DNA of 64,000 bases. Origin: Frankiales bacterium (GTDB lineage: Bacteria; Actinomycetota; Actinomycetes; S36-B12; CAIYMF01). The stretch covers positions 1 through 64,000 of the forward strand of contig WGLY01000027.1 in NCBI GenBank assembly GCA_016125335.1, given 5' to 3'. Positions 1 to 10,282 of this stretch are shown piece by piece. Each line of letters begins with the position of its first letter. Positions within the stretch are counted from its first letter, which is position 1. The notes under the pieces are model-generated. The model saw only the letters and a program-made list of their open reading frames with translations, was not told the origin of the DNA and searched no databases. A program made the position numbers and the translations under genes.

Positions 1-106
1 CGCCGGTCAGCCACGCGATCGGGTCGTGCACGTCCCAGTCCGGGTGGAACCCGAGACCCACCGGGCCGAACGAGGGGGTGGTGTCCCGGTCGTCGACGGC
101 GGTCAT
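1..106 (-). CDS. Hypothetical protein, 5' end only (runs off window)
   Basis: Only the first 35 codons are visible, and the rest of the gene lies to the left of the window. The ATG at 106-104 is preceded by a good GGGAGG ribosome binding site at about 112-117. The visible N-terminus is polar with no signal peptide or membrane segment. It contains a Gly/Pro-rich stretch followed by the motif FHPDWDVHDP. I do not recognise a family from so short a piece. It is divergent from the dxr cluster and separated by about 190 bp from the convergent end of the GNAT gene. Confidence 0.6.
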   Translation of the reverse strand, partial: MTAVDDRDTTPSFGPVGLGFHPDWDVHDPIAWLTG

Positions 107-292
107 CGGGCACCTCCCACGGGCTCGGCTGGTTTCGGATGGATGTAGGAATGATACCGGAGACCACCGACAGCCACAACCCCCAATCCCCAGTATTTCC
201 AAGGGATTCCGCCGATCCGCTATCCACAGCCTGTGGACACGGCGACGGTGTCGGAGGACAGGTGAGCACCTGCCCACCTACTACGGGGGCCT
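107..292. other. Intergenic region with inverted repeats and a DnaA-box-like site
   Basis: No gene is visible, and the stretch is less G+C-rich than its surroundings. It holds a possible minus-strand -10 (TATCAT, 156-151) for the truncated left gene. A 15-bp inverted repeat TCCACAG-C-CTGTGGA lies at 223-237, and its left part reads CTATCCACA at 220-228, one mismatch from a DnaA box. CAGGTG-AG-CACCTG at 259-272 lies about 20 nt beyond the stop of the minus-strand GNAT gene and could form a terminator stem, though without a U-tract. Confidence 0.45.
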
Positions 293-802
293 CTACGGAC
301 CGAGCACCCCGGTCTGCCCCTGAGCCTGCGCAGCCGGGGCGAGGGGCAGACCGAAGCAGACCGTGCGGGGGTCGTGGGCGTACTGCCCGTAGGCGGGCAG
401 CGGCTGCCATCCGCTGCTGCGGTAGAGGCCGACCGCCTCGTGCTGCACGGTGCCGGTCTCGAGCTGCAGCCACGTGTAGCCGAGCCCGCGCGCGAGCTCG
501 ACGAGGGCGTCCATGAGCACGCGCGAGTGACCGCGACCACGATGGGCCGGGTCGACGTACACCCGCTTGATCTCGCCGTGCTCCGCCGGTGCGTCGGGGA
601 GGGTGGTGCGCAGCGGCTGCACCGCGCCGCAGCCGACGACGTGCCCGGCGTCGTCGCGCAGCAGGAGCCAGGCGGCGTCCGGGTGCGGCGGCTCGATCTC
701 GCCGGGGTCGTCGCGGTAGCGCTCGCCCATCTCGTCGAGCAGCGCGCGGGTCAGCGCGAGCACGCGGGCGTCGTCGCCCTCGACGGGCTCGGTGGTGGGC
801 AC
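293..802 (-). CDS. GNAT family N-acetyltransferase
   Basis: This 169-residue protein has the fold signature of a GNAT acetyltransferase, which transfers an acetyl group from acetyl-CoA to an unknown amine. The middle of the protein carries a strand ending in [19 protein letters not shown], the R/Q-x-x-G-x-G/A acetyl-CoA loop (here HRGRGHS). A downstream GLYRSSGW motif is typical of the C-terminal half of the domain. The GTG start at 802 is chosen because a CAGGAT hexamer lies 6 nt upstream, suggesting a leaderless transcript. The upstream in-frame Arg-rich extension is antisense to the dxr leader and looks non-coding. Substrate unknown. Confidence 0.85.
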   Translation of the reverse strand: MPTTEPVEGDDARVLALTRALLDEMGERYRDDPGEIEPPHPDAAWLLLRDDAGHVVGCGAVQPLRTTLPDAPAEHGEIKRVYVDPAHRGRGHSRVLMDALVELARGLGYTWLQLETGTVQHEAVGLYRSSGWQPLPAYGQYAHDPRTVCFGLPLAPAAQAQGQTGVLGP

Positions 803-808
803 CGGGCC

Positions 809-814
809 ATCCTG
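809..814 (-). promoter_or_regulatory. -10 element of GNAT gene (leaderless)
   Basis: CAGGAT on the minus strand sits 6 nt upstream of the GTG start at 802, so transcription would begin at or next to the start codon. Confidence 0.45.
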
Positions 815-881
815 GGGGACGCCGCGGACCGACGTTCGGCGGGTCCCCGGCCGCAGGGGGCGCGGCGGCGCCGGCATCGGG

Positions 882-887
882 GACACT
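882..887 (+). promoter_or_regulatory. -10 element of dxr (leaderless)
   Basis: GACACT lies 7 nt upstream of the dxr ATG at 895, with no Shine-Dalgarno sequence. The same arrangement recurs at 5606-5611 before the MFS gene. Confidence 0.45.
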
Positions 888-894
888 GGTGGGC

Positions 895-2076
895 ATGCAG
901 GCGGGTCGTGCGCGCGAGGTCGTGGTGCTGGGCAGCACCGGGTCCATCGGCACCCAGGCGCTCGACGTCGTGCGCCGCAACCCGGACGCGTTCCGCGTCG
1001 TGGCCCTGGCGGCTGGCGGGGGCGACGTCGCGGCGCTGGCCGGGCAGGCCGCGGAGCACGGCGTCCCGGTCGTCGCCGTCGCGGACCCCGCCGCCGAGCA
1101 GCCGCTGCGCGCCGCACTGCGGGAGCGGGGGGTCGACCCCACCCTGCTGGTGGGCCCGCAGGCGGCCACCGAGGCGGCGGCGCTGCCGGCCGACGTGGTG
1201 CTCAACGGCATGACCGGCTCGATCGGATTGGGCCCCACCCTGGCCGCGCTGCGCGCCGGGAGCACCCTGGCGCTGGCCAACAAGGAGTCGCTCGTCGCCG
1301 GCGGCCCGCTGGTGCGGGCGGCCGCCTCGCCGGGCCAGATCGTCCCGGTCGACTCCGAGCACTCCGCGCTCGCCCAGTGCCTGCGCGGCGGCCGGGCGCA
1401 GGAGGTGCGCCGCCTCGTCGTGACGGCCAGCGGCGGGCCGTTCCGCGGCCGCGCCCGCGAGACCCTGCGGCACGTGACGCCCGAGCAGGCGCTGGCCCAC
1501 CCCACGTGGAGCATGGGACCGGTCGTCACGATCAACTCGGCCACCATGGTCAACAAGAGCCTCGAGGTGATCGAGGCGCACTTGCTCTTCGACATCCCCT
1601 ACGACCGGATCGAGGTCGTCGTGCACCCGCAGTCGGTCGTGCACTCGATGGTGGAGTTCGTCGACGGCTCCACCCTCGCGCAGGCCAGCCCGCCGGACAT
1701 GCGCCTGCCCATCGCGCTGGGCCTGTCGTGGCCGGACCGCGTGCCCGACGCCGCACCGCCGTGCGACTGGACCACGGCGTCCACCTGGACCTTCGAGCCG
1801 CTCGACCCGGTCGCCTTCCCGGCCGTGGGCCTGGCCCGCCGGGCCGGCGCCGCCGGGGGCACCGCCCCCGCCGTGCTCAACGCGGCCAACGAGGAGTGCG
1901 TCGAGGCCTTCCTGCGCGGCCGGCTGCCGTTCCTCGGCATCGTGGACACCGTGACGGCGGTGGTGGAGGAGCACCTGGCGGCCGGGGGCGGGAACCCCCG
2001 CACGGTGCAGGACGTCCTAGCCGCCGAGGACTGGGCGCGCTCCCGCGCCCGCGAGCTGACAGGGGCCGCCGCGTGA
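895..2076 (+). CDS. dxr: 1-deoxy-D-xylulose 5-phosphate reductoisomerase
   Basis: Converts 1-deoxy-D-xylulose 5-phosphate to 2-C-methyl-D-erythritol 4-phosphate with NADPH, the committed step of the MEP isoprenoid pathway, in the cytosol. The 393-residue length is normal for the family. The N-terminal NADPH-binding loop GSTGSIG is at residues 13-19, NKES at 129-132, and the metal/substrate motif VDSEHSA at 152-158, followed by an SGGPF segment. The gene overlaps the following protease gene by 4 bp (GTGA) and is near ispG, another MEP enzyme. That dxr-site-2 protease-ispG order is standard in actinomycetes. The ATG at 895 fits a leaderless start. Confidence 0.97.
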   Translation: MQAGRAREVVVLGSTGSIGTQALDVVRRNPDAFRVVALAAGGGDVAALAGQAAEHGVPVVAVADPAAEQPLRAALRERGVDPTLLVGPQAATEAAALPADVVLNGMTGSIGLGPTLAALRAGSTLALANKESLVAGGPLVRAAASPGQIVPVDSEHSALAQCLRGGRAQEVRRLVVTASGGPFRGRARETLRHVTPEQALAHPTWSMGPVVTINSATMVNKSLEVIEAHLLFDIPYDRIEVVVHPQSVVHSMVEFVDGSTLAQASPPDMRLPIALGLSWPDRVPDAAPPCDWTTASTWTFEPLDPVAFPAVGLARRAGAAGGTAPAVLNAANEECVEAFLRGRLPFLGIVDTVTAVVEEHLAAGGGNPRTVQDVLAAEDWARSRARELTGAAA

Positions 2077-3410
2077 CCGCCGTGCTGTTCGTCCTCGGCG
2101 TCCTCATCTTCCTCGTGGGCATCGGCCTCTCGATCGGCCTGCACGAGATCGGCCACCTGCTCCCGGCGAAGCTCTTCGGGGTCAAGGTCACCCAGTACAT
2201 GGTCGGCTTCGGTCCCACCGTGTGGTCGCGCCGCCGCGGCGAGACGGAGTACGGCGTCAAGGCCGTGCCGCTCGGCGGCTACATCCGCATGATCGGCATG
2301 TACCCGCCGGCCCCCGGCAGCGACGGCACCACGCTGCGCACCTCGACCACCGGTCGGTTCGCGAACCTCGTCGAGAGCGCCCGCGCGGCGTCCTTCGAGG
2401 AGATCCCGCCCGAGGACGCCGACCGCGTCTTCTACAAGCTGCCGGTGCACAAGCGGATCGTGGTCATGCTCGGCGGCCCCACGATGAACCTGATCATCGC
2501 CCTCGTGCTGTTCGTCGTCGTGCTCTGCGGCATCGGGATCTTCCAGCAGACGGCCACAGCCACCGTGGGCAGCGTCGTCCCCTGCTCGACGACGGCCACC
2601 AACACCAGCGGCGCGCTCGACGCGCAGGGCACCTGCGGCACGGGGCACCCCTCGCCGGCCCAGCTCGGCGGCCTCCAGCCCGGCGACGTGATCGTCTCGT
2701 TCGACGGCACCCCCGTGTCGACGTGGGACGACCTGCTCGTCGCGATCCAGAAGGCGCCGCAGGCGCCGGTGCCCGTGGTGGTCGAGCGCAACGGCTCCAC
2801 CGTCACCCTCACCGTGCCGGTCTCCACGGCCCTGCGCCCGGTGACCGGCCCCGACGGCGCGCCCACGCGGCAGACCGAGACGAAGAACTTCGTCGGCATC
2901 GGCGCGGCGGGGGAGTACGTCCGCCAGCCGGTCAGCGCGGTGCCCTCGTTCGTGTGGACGCTCACCACCGAGTCGGTGCAGAAGATCGTCACCCTGCCCG
3001 CCCGGATGTGGGACCTCGTGCGCCAGACGTTCACCAGCGAGCAGCGCGACCCCAACGGCATCGTCGGCGTCGTCGGCGTCACCCGGCTCAGCGGCGACGT
3101 GGTGGCCCTCCAGAACACCCCGGTCATCGACAAGACGGCCCAGGTGCTGTTCATGCTCGCCGGGCTGAACCTGTTCCTGTTCCTGTTCAACCTCATCCCG
3201 CTGCTGCCGCTCGACGGCGGGCACGTCGCGGGCGCCCTCTGGGAGGCGGTCAAGCGGGGCTGGGCCCGGCTGCGCCACCTGCCGGACCCGGGCCCGGTCG
3301 ACATCGCCAAGGCCCTGCCGCTCACCTACGCCATGTCGATCGTGCTGATCTTCTTCGGCGCCATCACGATCGTGGCCGACCTCGTGAAGCCGATCACCAT
3401 CGGCGGCTGA
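2073..3410 (+). CDS. M50 family site-2 intramembrane metalloprotease (RseP/Rip1-like)
   Basis: A polytopic zinc protease that cleaves membrane-embedded substrates such as anti-sigma factors. The catalytic HEIGH motif is at residues 24-28 within the first membrane segment. A PDZ-like domain with an [12 protein letters not shown] segment follows in the middle. The second metal-ligand region is [12 protein letters not shown], with LDGGH at about 380-384. At 445 residues it matches actinobacterial Rip1. The GTG start overlaps the dxr stop (GTGA), indicating translational coupling. It is co-oriented with dxr and ispG. The substrate here is not known. Confidence 0.93.
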   Translation: MTAVLFVLGVLIFLVGIGLSIGLHEIGHLLPAKLFGVKVTQYMVGFGPTVWSRRRGETEYGVKAVPLGGYIRMIGMYPPAPGSDGTTLRTSTTGRFANLVESARAASFEEIPPEDADRVFYKLPVHKRIVVMLGGPTMNLIIALVLFVVVLCGIGIFQQTATATVGSVVPCSTTATNTSGALDAQGTCGTGHPSPAQLGGLQPGDVIVSFDGTPVSTWDDLLVAIQKAPQAPVPVVVERNGSTVTLTVPVSTALRPVTGPDGAPTRQTETKNFVGIGAAGEYVRQPVSAVPSFVWTLTTESVQKIVTLPARMWDLVRQTFTSEQRDPNGIVGVVGVTRLSGDVVALQNTPVIDKTAQVLFMLAGLNLFLFLFNLIPLLPLDGGHVAGALWEAVKRGWARLRHLPDPGPVDIAKALPLTYAMSIVLIFFGAITIVADLVKPITIGG

Positions 3411-3476
3411 GCCGGGATCGCCACGGGCGTAGCGGGCGGACCGGCGCGCCGGCGCCGCAGGGGGGATGATGAGCGC

Positions 3477-4646
3477 ATGAACGTCGGACTCGGCATGCCC
3501 GCCCTCCCCGCCCCCGTGCTGGCCCCCCGCCGCCCGAGCCGCAAGATCCGGCTCAACCACCCCACCCACCCGGTGGAGGTCGGCGGCGACGCCCCCATCT
3601 CGGTGCAGTCCATGACCACCACCCTGACCAGCGACGTCAACGCGACCCTTCAGCAGATCGCGGAGCTCACCGCGGCCGGCTGCCAGGTCGTGCGCGTGGC
3701 CGTCCCCAGCCAGGACGACGCCGATGCGCTGCCGCAGATCGCGCGCAAGTCGCAGATCCCCGTCATCGCCGACATCCACTTCCAGCCCAAGTACGTCTTC
3801 GCCGCGATCGACGCCGGCTGCGCGGGCGTGCGGGTCAACCCGGGCAACATCAAGCAGTTCGACGACCGTGTGGGCGAGATCGCCCGGGCCGCGAAGGACG
3901 CCGGCGTCCCCATCCGCATCGGCGTCAACGCCGGCTCGCTCGACAAGCGGCTGCTCGAGAAGCACGGCCGCGCCACCCCCGAGGCGCTGGTTGAGTCGGC
4001 GCTGTGGGAGTGCTCGCTGTTCGAGGAGCACGACTTCCGCGACATCAAGATCTCGGTCAAGCACAACGACCCGGTCGTCATGGTGTCGGCCTACCGGCTG
4101 CTCGCCGAGCGCTGCGACTACCCGCTGCACCTCGGCGTCACCGAGGCCGGCCCCGCCTTCCAGGGCACGATCAAGTCGGCTGTCGCGTTCGGGGCGCTGC
4201 TCTCGCAGGGCATCGGCGACACGATCCGGGTGTCGCTGTCCGCGCCGCCGGTCGAGGAGGTCAAGGTCGGCACGCAGATCCTGGAGTCGCTCAACCTGCG
4301 CAAGCGCGGGCTCGAGATCGTGTCCTGCCCCTCGTGCGGGCGGGCCCAGGTCGACGTCTACACCCTCGCCGACCAGGTCACCGCGGGCCTGCAGGGGCTG
4401 GCGGTGCCGCTGCGCGTCGCGGTCATGGGCTGCGTCGTCAACGGCCCGGGCGAGGCCCGCGAGGCCGATCTCGGCGTGGCCTCCGGCAACGGCAAGGGCC
4501 AGATCTTCAAGCACGGCGAGGTGGTCACCACGGTGCCCGAGTCGCAGATCGTGGAGACCCTCGTCGAGATGGCCCTGGAGATGGCCGAGGAGATGGGCGT
4601 CGACCCGGAGTCCGGCGAGAGCACCCCGCTCGTCACCGTCTCCTGA
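3477..4646 (+). CDS. ispG: 4-hydroxy-3-methylbut-2-enyl diphosphate synthase (GcpE)
   Basis: A [4Fe-4S] enzyme of the MEP pathway that reductively converts ME-cPP to HMBPP. The TIM-barrel N-terminal part carries SVQSMTTT and ADIHFQPK. The cluster ligands are C284 and C287 (CPSCGR) and C319 in [11 protein letters not shown]. Length 389 residues is typical. A GATGAT hexamer lies 6 nt before the ATG, which fits leaderless transcription, although read-through from the upstream protease gene is also likely. It acts in the same pathway as dxr, two genes upstream. Confidence 0.97.
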   Translation: MNVGLGMPALPAPVLAPRRPSRKIRLNHPTHPVEVGGDAPISVQSMTTTLTSDVNATLQQIAELTAAGCQVVRVAVPSQDDADALPQIARKSQIPVIADIHFQPKYVFAAIDAGCAGVRVNPGNIKQFDDRVGEIARAAKDAGVPIRIGVNAGSLDKRLLEKHGRATPEALVESALWECSLFEEHDFRDIKISVKHNDPVVMVSAYRLLAERCDYPLHLGVTEAGPAFQGTIKSAVAFGALLSQGIGDTIRVSLSAPPVEEVKVGTQILESLNLRKRGLEIVSCPSCGRAQVDVYTLADQVTAGLQGLAVPLRVAVMGCVVNGPGEAREADLGVASGNGKGQIFKHGEVVTTVPESQIVETLVEMALEMAEEMGVDPESGESTPLVTVS

Positions 4647-4691
4647 CCCCGGAGCCTCGCGTGGGTGCGCCCCATCGCCGCCGGGGTCGGG

Positions 4692-4697
4692 CAGGAT
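4692..4697 (+). promoter_or_regulatory. -10 element of DUF4081/GNAT gene
   Basis: CAGGAT is placed 7 nt before GTG 4705, with no Shine-Dalgarno sequence in between. Confidence 0.4.
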
Positions 4698-4704
4698 GCT
4701 CCCC

Positions 4705-5553
4705 GTGACCACCGCGACGACCGGCGTCCTGCGGGTGCTCAGCCCGCGCGACCTGCCGCAGGCGCAGCGGGTCCTCGACCGCGACCCCGTGGCGCACTGC
4801 TTCGTGGCCTCGCGCGTGCGCGCCAGCGGGCTCGACCCCTGGCGCCTCGGCGGCGAGGTGTGGGGCTGGTCCGAGGGCGGCGAGCTCGTCTCGCTGCTCT
4901 ACCTGGGCGCCAACCTGGTGCCGGTCGAGACCACCGCGGAGGCGCGCGCCGCGTTCGTCGACCGGTGCCGGCGCATCGGGCGGCGCTGCTCCTCCATCGT
5001 GGGCCCGGCCTACGAGGTGACCTCGATGTGGCCGGGGCTGGCCGACTCATGGGGGCCGGCGCGCGAGATCCGCGCGCACCAGCCGCTCATGGTGATCGAC
5101 ACCGACTCGGAGCTCGGGGCCGATCCGGGGGTCCGCCGGGTCCGCGAGGACGAGATCGACCTGCTGATCCCGGCGTGCGTCGCCATGTTCACCGAGGAGG
5201 TCGGCGTCTCGCCCCTGGCCGGCGGTGGTGCGGAGGCCTACCGCGCGCGCATCGCGGAGCTGGTCCGGCTCGGCCGCGCCTACGCCCGCATCGACGACGG
5301 CGAGATCGTGTTCAAGGCGGAGATCGGCGCCGTGAGCCACCAGGCCTGCCAGGTGCAGGGGGTGTGGGTGGCGCCGCACCTGAGGGGCCGCGGGCTGGCC
5401 GCCCCCGGCATGGCCGCCGTCGTGCGGCTCGCCCGGCGCGAGCACAGCCCCGTGGTGAGCCTGTACGTCAACGACTTCAACACCGTGGCCCGTCGCGCCT
5501 ACGAGACCGCCGGCTTCCGCACCGTCGGCGAGTTCGCCACCGTCCTGTTCTGA
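4705..5553 (+). CDS. DUF4081 domain-containing GNAT acetyltransferase
   Basis: A protein of about 282 residues. The N-terminal half (VLRVLSPRDLPQAQRVLDRDP...) matches the actinobacterial DUF4081 domain. The C-terminal half is a GNAT domain with VQGVWVAPHLRGRGLA (acetyl-CoA binding loop) and SLYVNDFNTVARRAYETAGF. This family is regularly found downstream of ispG in actinomycetes; its substrate is not established. I chose GTG 4705 because CAGGAT ends 7 nt upstream. An ATG 9 bp further upstream overlaps that hexamer and would also be in frame. Confidence 0.88.
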   Translation: MTTATTGVLRVLSPRDLPQAQRVLDRDPVAHCFVASRVRASGLDPWRLGGEVWGWSEGGELVSLLYLGANLVPVETTAEARAAFVDRCRRIGRRCSSIVGPAYEVTSMWPGLADSWGPAREIRAHQPLMVIDTDSELGADPGVRRVREDEIDLLIPACVAMFTEEVGVSPLAGGGAEAYRARIAELVRLGRAYARIDDGEIVFKAEIGAVSHQACQVQGVWVAPHLRGRGLAAPGMAAVVRLARREHSPVVSLYVNDFNTVARRAYETAGFRTVGEFATVLF

Positions 5554-5605
5554 GCCGGTGCCGCCCGCCCGGGAAACCGGTGCCGGGGCCGCGGCCGGCG
5601 TCGGG

Positions 5606-5611
5606 GACACT
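5606..5611 (+). promoter_or_regulatory. -10 element of MFS gene (leaderless)
   Basis: GACACT lies 6 nt upstream of GTG 5618, the same hexamer and spacing type as at dxr. Confidence 0.4.
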
Positions 5612-5617
5612 GTGCGG

Positions 5618-6865
5618 GTGCTGCGCCGTCGTCCGCCCGGGAGCCTGTGGGCCGAGCCCGACTGGTGGCGCTACTGGCTGAGCCGGCTCGTGTCGTACGC
5701 CGGCGGCACGGTCACCTACGTCGCCGCGCCGATCCTGGTCTACGCGCTGTCCGGCTCGGCCCTGCTCACCGGCGTCACCGCCGCCACGGAGGGACTGCCC
5801 TACCTGCTCTTCGGGCTGGTGGCCGGCGCGCTCTCCGACCGCGTGGACCGCAAGCGGCTCATGGTGTCCTGCGACCTCGTCAACGGGCTCGTCCTGCTCA
5901 CGGTGCCGGTGGCCGCGGCCCTCGGCCACCTCACGGTGGCCCACGTGATCGGCGCCGGCTTCGTCTCGAGCACCGTGTTCGTCTTCTTCGACTCCGCGAA
6001 CTTCGGAGCCGTGCCCACCCTCGTGGGGCGCGACCGGATCCCGGCGGCCAACGCCGCGGTCTGGGGCACCGCGCAGGTGTTCGACGTCGCGCTCCCGGGC
6101 CTGGTGGGCCTCTCGGTGGCCGTGGTGTCGCCGTCAAGCCTCTACTGGGTGCAGGCCTTCACCTTCCTGGCCTCGGCCGCGCTGATCCGGGCGATCCGGC
6201 GCAGCCTGTCCGTCGAGCGCGAGCTGACCCACCGGCTGCGCGACGACGTGCTCACCGGCGTCCGCTGGCTGTGGTCGCACCCCACCCTGCGGGCGATGAC
6301 CGGCGTCGGCACCGCGACGTCGTTCGCGCTCGGGGGGATCGTGGGCCAGCTGGTGCCCTTCGCCGACCAGCAGCTGGGGATCCGTCAGGGCGACGCCCGG
6401 CTCGGCGCGGTGTTCGCCGCGTTCAGCCTCGGCGGTCTGCTGGGCACCGGGCTGCGCCGGTTCGTCGCGCCCTACTCGCCGGCGCGCATCAGCCTCGTGG
6501 CGATGACCTCCATGTCGGTGCTGCTGCTCCTGCTGCCGTGGCCGCACGACTGGCGGCTCACGGTCAGCGTCGTGTTCCTGTTCGGCGTCGCCGACATCGT
6601 CGCGGTGATGAACGTCATCAACTTCCGGCAGGAGGAGACGCCGGAGGACATGCAGGGCCGCGTGAACACGACGGGCCGGATGCTGTCGTGGGGCCTGGGC
6701 AGCCCGGCGGGCGCGCTGCTCGGCGGTGTGGTCGCCGGGATCCACGGCTCGCCCGCCGCGGTCCTCGCCGGCGCCGTGGTGCTGGCCGTGGCGACGGTGC
6801 TGGCCTGGACCTCGAGCCTCGGCCGGGTGCCGGCGCTGCGCACCGAGCTCGCCGGCTCCGGCTGA
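5618..6865 (+). CDS. MFS transporter
   Basis: A 415-residue membrane protein with about 12 hydrophobic segments. The MFS loop 2-3 signature [13 protein letters not shown] lies near residues 70-82. The long N-terminal half, the central [18 protein letters not shown] loop and the overall form resemble the enterobactin exporter/macrolide efflux (EntS/MefA-like) group. Substrate cannot be deduced. It stands alone between a GNAT gene and proS. A second GTG 6 bp upstream is also in frame, but the spacing to GACACT favours 5618. Confidence 0.88.
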   Translation: MLRRRPPGSLWAEPDWWRYWLSRLVSYAGGTVTYVAAPILVYALSGSALLTGVTAATEGLPYLLFGLVAGALSDRVDRKRLMVSCDLVNGLVLLTVPVAAALGHLTVAHVIGAGFVSSTVFVFFDSANFGAVPTLVGRDRIPAANAAVWGTAQVFDVALPGLVGLSVAVVSPSSLYWVQAFTFLASAALIRAIRRSLSVERELTHRLRDDVLTGVRWLWSHPTLRAMTGVGTATSFALGGIVGQLVPFADQQLGIRQGDARLGAVFAAFSLGGLLGTGLRRFVAPYSPARISLVAMTSMSVLLLLLPWPHDWRLTVSVVFLFGVADIVAVMNVINFRQEETPEDMQGRVNTTGRMLSWGLGSPAGALLGGVVAGIHGSPAAVLAGAVVLAVATVLAWTSSLGRVPALRTELAGSG

Positions 6866-6935
6866 GCCGACGCCGCCCCGCGTCGGGTCGCGGACCACCG
6901 CCGGAACGGGTGCGAGCCGGACCGGTCCCGGCCGA

Positions 6936-6941
6936 TATCCT
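6936..6941 (+). promoter_or_regulatory. -10 element of proS
   Basis: TATCCT lies 30 nt before the GTG start, leaving a short leader that contains GAGGAG at 6959-6964. This is a leadered promoter, unlike most of its neighbours. Confidence 0.4.
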
Positions 6942-6971
6942 GCGGATCCGTCCCGACCCGAGGAGATCACC

Positions 6972-8735
6972 GTGCTGCTCCGCATGTCGTCGCTGTTCCT
7001 GCGCACCCTGCGCGAGGACCCGGCGGACGCGGAGGTCCCCAGCCACCGGCTGCTCGTCCGCGCCGGCTACGTGCGGCGCGTGGCGCCGGGCATCTTCTCG
7101 TGGCTGCCGCTGGGCTACCACGTGTTCCGCAACGTGGAGCGCATCGTGCGCGAGGAGATGGACGCCGCGGGCTTCCAGGAGGTGCACTTCCCGGCTCTGC
7201 TGCCGCGCGAGCCCTACGAGGAGACCGGCCGCTGGACCGAGTACGGGGACGGCATCTTCCGGCTCAAGGACCGCCGCGGCAACGACTACCTCCTCGGGCC
7301 GACGCACGAGGAGATGTTCACGCTCATGGTCAAGGGCGAGTACTCCTCCTACAAGGACCTCCCGCTCGCGCTCTACCAGATCCAGACGAAGTACCGCGAC
7401 GAGGCGCGGCCGCGGGCCGGCATCCTGCGCGGGCGCGAGTTCGTCATGAAGGACAGCTACTCCTTCGACGTCGACGACGCCGGGCTCCAGGTTTCCTACG
7501 ACAAGCACCGGGCCGCCTACATCCGCACCTTCGACCGGATGGGGCTCGACTACGTCATCGTCTCGGCGATGTCCGGCGCCATGGGCGGCTCGGCGTCTGA
7601 GGAGTTCCTCGCCACGGCCGAGAACGGCGAGGACACCTACGTCCGCTGCGTCACCGGCGACTACGCCGCCAACGTCGAGGCCGTCGTCACGCCGGTGCCG
7701 CCGGCGCAGCCGGTCGACGACGCGCCCGCGGCCCATGTCGAGGACACGCCGGACACCCCGACCATCGACACCCTCGTCGCGCACGCGAACGCCCACCTCC
7801 CGCGGGCCGACCGGGCCTGGACCGCCGCCGACACGCTCAAGAACGTGGTCCTCACGGTGCGCCGCCCGGACGGCACCTCCTACCCGCTCGTGGTGGGCCT
7901 GCCGGGCGACCGCGAGGTCGACATGAAGCGGCTCGAGGCCGTGCTGCACCCAGATGCGCCGGAGCCGATGGACGAGGCCGAGCTGGCCCGCCACCCGGAG
8001 CTGGTGAAGGGCTACATCGGCCCGCAGGTGCTCGGTGAGGCGTCGGCGTCGACGATCCGCTACCTCGTCGACCCGCGGGTGGTCGAGGGCACGCGCTGGA
8101 TCACCGGTGCCAACGAGCCGGGGCGGCACGTGTTCGACCTCGTCGCCGGCCGCGACTTCACCGCCGACGGCACCATCGAGGCCGCCGAGGTGGTCGCGGG
8201 CGACGCCTGCCCGCGCTGCGGGTCGGCGCTGGAGATGGCGCGCGGCATCGAGATCGGCCACATCTTCCAGCTCGGCCGCAAGTTCGCGAAGGCGCTCGAC
8301 CTCCAGGTGCTCGACGAGAACGGCAAGCTGGTCACGGTCACCATGGGCTCCTACGGCATCGGCGTCTCGCGCGCCGTGGCCGCCGTCGCCGAGCAGAGCC
8401 ACGACGAGCTCGGCCTGCGGTGGCCGCGCGAGGTCGCGCCGGCCGACGTCCACCTCGTCGCCACGGGCAAGGACGACGCCGTGTGGACCTTCGCCGAGGA
8501 CTTCGCCGTCGAGCTCGAGCGCGCCGGCCTGCGCGTGCTCTACGACGACCGGCGCCAGGCCTCGCCGGGCGTGAAGTTCAAGGACTCCGAGCTCATCGGG
8601 GTCCCGACCATCGTCGTCGTGGGCAAGGGGCTCGCCGACGGCGAGGTCGAGGTGAGGGACCGCGCCACCGGCGAGCGCACGCAGGTCGCGGTGGGCGACG
8701 CGCTGGCGCACGTCGTCGGCGTCTGCACGGCATGA
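6972..8735 (+). CDS. proS: Prolyl-tRNA synthetase (bacterial type)
   Basis: Charges tRNA-Pro with proline. The 587-residue protein has the class II core: motif 2 region [21 protein letters not shown], and motif 3 region [17 protein letters not shown]. Between them lies the long editing (INS/YbaK-like) insertion at roughly residues 225-390, followed by a C-terminal anticodon-binding domain. This is the bacterial type, as expected. Translation starts at GTG 6972 behind GAGGAG. The stop overlaps the start of the following HAD gene (ATGA), implying coupling. Confidence 0.97.
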   Translation: MLLRMSSLFLRTLREDPADAEVPSHRLLVRAGYVRRVAPGIFSWLPLGYHVFRNVERIVREEMDAAGFQEVHFPALLPREPYEETGRWTEYGDGIFRLKDRRGNDYLLGPTHEEMFTLMVKGEYSSYKDLPLALYQIQTKYRDEARPRAGILRGREFVMKDSYSFDVDDAGLQVSYDKHRAAYIRTFDRMGLDYVIVSAMSGAMGGSASEEFLATAENGEDTYVRCVTGDYAANVEAVVTPVPPAQPVDDAPAAHVEDTPDTPTIDTLVAHANAHLPRADRAWTAADTLKNVVLTVRRPDGTSYPLVVGLPGDREVDMKRLEAVLHPDAPEPMDEAELARHPELVKGYIGPQVLGEASASTIRYLVDPRVVEGTRWITGANEPGRHVFDLVAGRDFTADGTIEAAEVVAGDACPRCGSALEMARGIEIGHIFQLGRKFAKALDLQVLDENGKLVTVTMGSYGIGVSRAVAAVAEQSHDELGLRWPREVAPADVHLVATGKDDAVWTFAEDFAVELERAGLRVLYDDRRQASPGVKFKDSELIGVPTIVVVGKGLADGEVEVRDRATGERTQVAVGDALAHVVGVCTA

Positions 8736-9478
8736 CGCCCGCGGCGCCGGTCGAGGCGGTCGTCTTCGACTGGGGCGGCACCCTCACGCCCTGGCACTCG
8801 ATCGACCTCGTGGCCCAGTGGTACGCCTACGCCCAGGTCTACGACCCGGTGCACGGGGCCGAGCTCGCGCGGCGGCTGTTCGAGGCCGAGGAGTCGCTGT
8901 GGCGCCGCCAGCGCGACTCGGGCGGGGCCCACGGCACCGGCCACCTCGACGACGTGTTCGCGGCGTGCGGCATCGACGTCGAGTCGTGGCAGCACGCCGA
9001 GGCGCTGCAGACCTACCTCGAGGCGTGGGACCCGCACACCTACACCGACCCCGACGTCGTGCCGCTGCTTCAGGCGCTGCGGGCCGACGGCGTGCGCACC
9101 GGGATCCTGTCCAACACGATGTGGCCGCGGCAGCACCACGAGGCGGTGCTCGAGCGCGACGGCGTCCTGCACCTGGTCGACGGCGCGGTCTTCACCAGCG
9201 AGACCCCGACCGGCAAGCCGCACGCCGACTCCTTCCGCGCCGCCCTGGCGGCCGTCGGCTGCGACGACCCGGCGCGGGTCGTCTTCGTCGGCGACCGTCC
9301 GTGGGACGACGTCCACGGGGCCCAGCAGGTGGGCATGCGCGCGATCCTCGTGCCGCACAGCGACATCCCGCTGCACCAGCAGGTACCCGTCGACGTGGTG
9401 CCGGACGGCGTCGCGCACCGCCTGCTCGACGTGCTGACGCTCGTGCGGGCGTGGAACTCCGCGGCGCTGCGCGCCTGA
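8732..9478 (+). CDS. HAD-superfamily hydrolase-like protein
   Basis: A 248-residue HAD-IA type protein. Motif I is FDWGGTLT with the nucleophile D13. The expected second Asp at position +2 is a glycine (G15). Motif II is SNTMWPR. The motif III lysine is in PTGKPH, and motif IV is [14 protein letters not shown]. It is therefore a probable phosphatase-fold protein whose general acid/base residue is replaced, so catalytic activity is uncertain. It overlaps proS by 4 bp and is followed after 1 bp by the TSUP gene. Substrate unknown. Confidence 0.88.
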   Translation: MTPAAPVEAVVFDWGGTLTPWHSIDLVAQWYAYAQVYDPVHGAELARRLFEAEESLWRRQRDSGGAHGTGHLDDVFAACGIDVESWQHAEALQTYLEAWDPHTYTDPDVVPLLQALRADGVRTGILSNTMWPRQHHEAVLERDGVLHLVDGAVFTSETPTGKPHADSFRAALAAVGCDDPARVVFVGDRPWDDVHGAQQVGMRAILVPHSDIPLHQQVPVDVVPDGVAHRLLDVLTLVRAWNSAALRA

Positions 9479-9479
9479 C

Positions 9480-10277
9480 GTGGAGTCCCTCTACGGCGTG
9501 GCGCCCGCCGTCCTGGTCGCCCTCGTGGCCGCGGCGGGCCTGGCCGGCTGGGTCGACGCCGTCTCGGGCGGCGGCGGGCTGATCCAGCTGCCGGCGCTGC
9601 TGGTGGGCCTGCCCGACGCGGCCCCCGCCACGGTGCTGGGCACCAACAAGCTGTCGTCGATCGTCGGCACGTCCGCGGCCGCGCTCACCTACGGCCGCGC
9701 CGCCGTGACCGACCTCGGCACCGCGGTCCCGATGGCGGGCGCCGCCTTCCTCGGCTCGGCGGCCGGGGCGGCCGTGGCCACGCACCTGCCGGGCACGTTC
9801 TTCCGCCCGCTCGCCCTGGTGCTGCTCGTCGTCGTGGGGGTCTGGACCCTCGTGCGCCCGGCCCTCGGCGACGAGCAGTCGCTGCGCTGGCACGGCACGC
9901 CGGACCACGGCAGGCACCGGGTCGCCGCCGTCGTCATGGGCGCGGTGATCGGGCTCTACGACGGCGTGTTCGGGCCCGGCACGGGGACGTTCCTCGTGTT
10001 CGGCCTCGTGGCGCTGCTCGGCTACTCGTTCCTCAACGCCTCGGCGATCGCCAAGGTCGTGAACGTGGCCACCAACCTCGCGGCCCTGATCGTGTTCGGC
10101 CTCGGCGGCCACGTGCTCTGGGCGCTCGGGCTCACGATGGGCGCCGCGAACCTCGTCGGCGGGGTGCTCGGCGCCCGCACCGCCGTGCGCCGCGGCTCGG
10201 CGTTCGTGCGCGTCGTGTTCCTGGTCGTCGTCGGCGTGCTGCTGCTCAAGCTGGCCTACGACGTCCTCCACGGCTGA
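9480..10277 (+). CDS. TSUP (TauE/SafE) family membrane permease
   Basis: A 265-residue integral membrane protein with about 8 hydrophobic segments. The two internal repeats typical of the TSUP family are visible: AGWVDAVSGGGGLIQLPALL followed by GTNKLSS in the first half, and YDGVFGPGTGTFLVF followed by AKVVNVATNLAAL in the second. Members move sulfite, sulfonates or other organic anions; the substrate here is unknown. The GTG start lies 1 bp after the HAD stop, so the two are co-transcribed with proS. It converges on the DUF4439 gene with only 5 bp between stops. Confidence 0.92.
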   Translation: MESLYGVAPAVLVALVAAAGLAGWVDAVSGGGGLIQLPALLVGLPDAAPATVLGTNKLSSIVGTSAAALTYGRAAVTDLGTAVPMAGAAFLGSAAGAAVATHLPGTFFRPLALVLLVVVGVWTLVRPALGDEQSLRWHGTPDHGRHRVAAVVMGAVIGLYDGVFGPGTGTFLVFGLVALLGYSFLNASAIAKVVNVATNLAALIVFGLGGHVLWALGLTMGAANLVGGVLGARTAVRRGSAFVRVVFLVVVGVLLLKLAYDVLHG

Positions 10278-10282
10278 GGCCG

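Noticed and set aside
1599-4712. Very long open frame on the minus strand opposite dxr, rip and ispG
   Set aside because: It is the mirror of real plus-strand genes. In G+C-rich DNA antisense frames stay open by codon bias; the protein is a low-complexity Arg/Asp/Gly/His mixture without domains.
9070-9366. Possible tRNA-like fold in plus-strand coding DNA
   Set aside because: I looked for cloverleaf stems with a GTTCGAATC-like T arm here and elsewhere in the window and found none.
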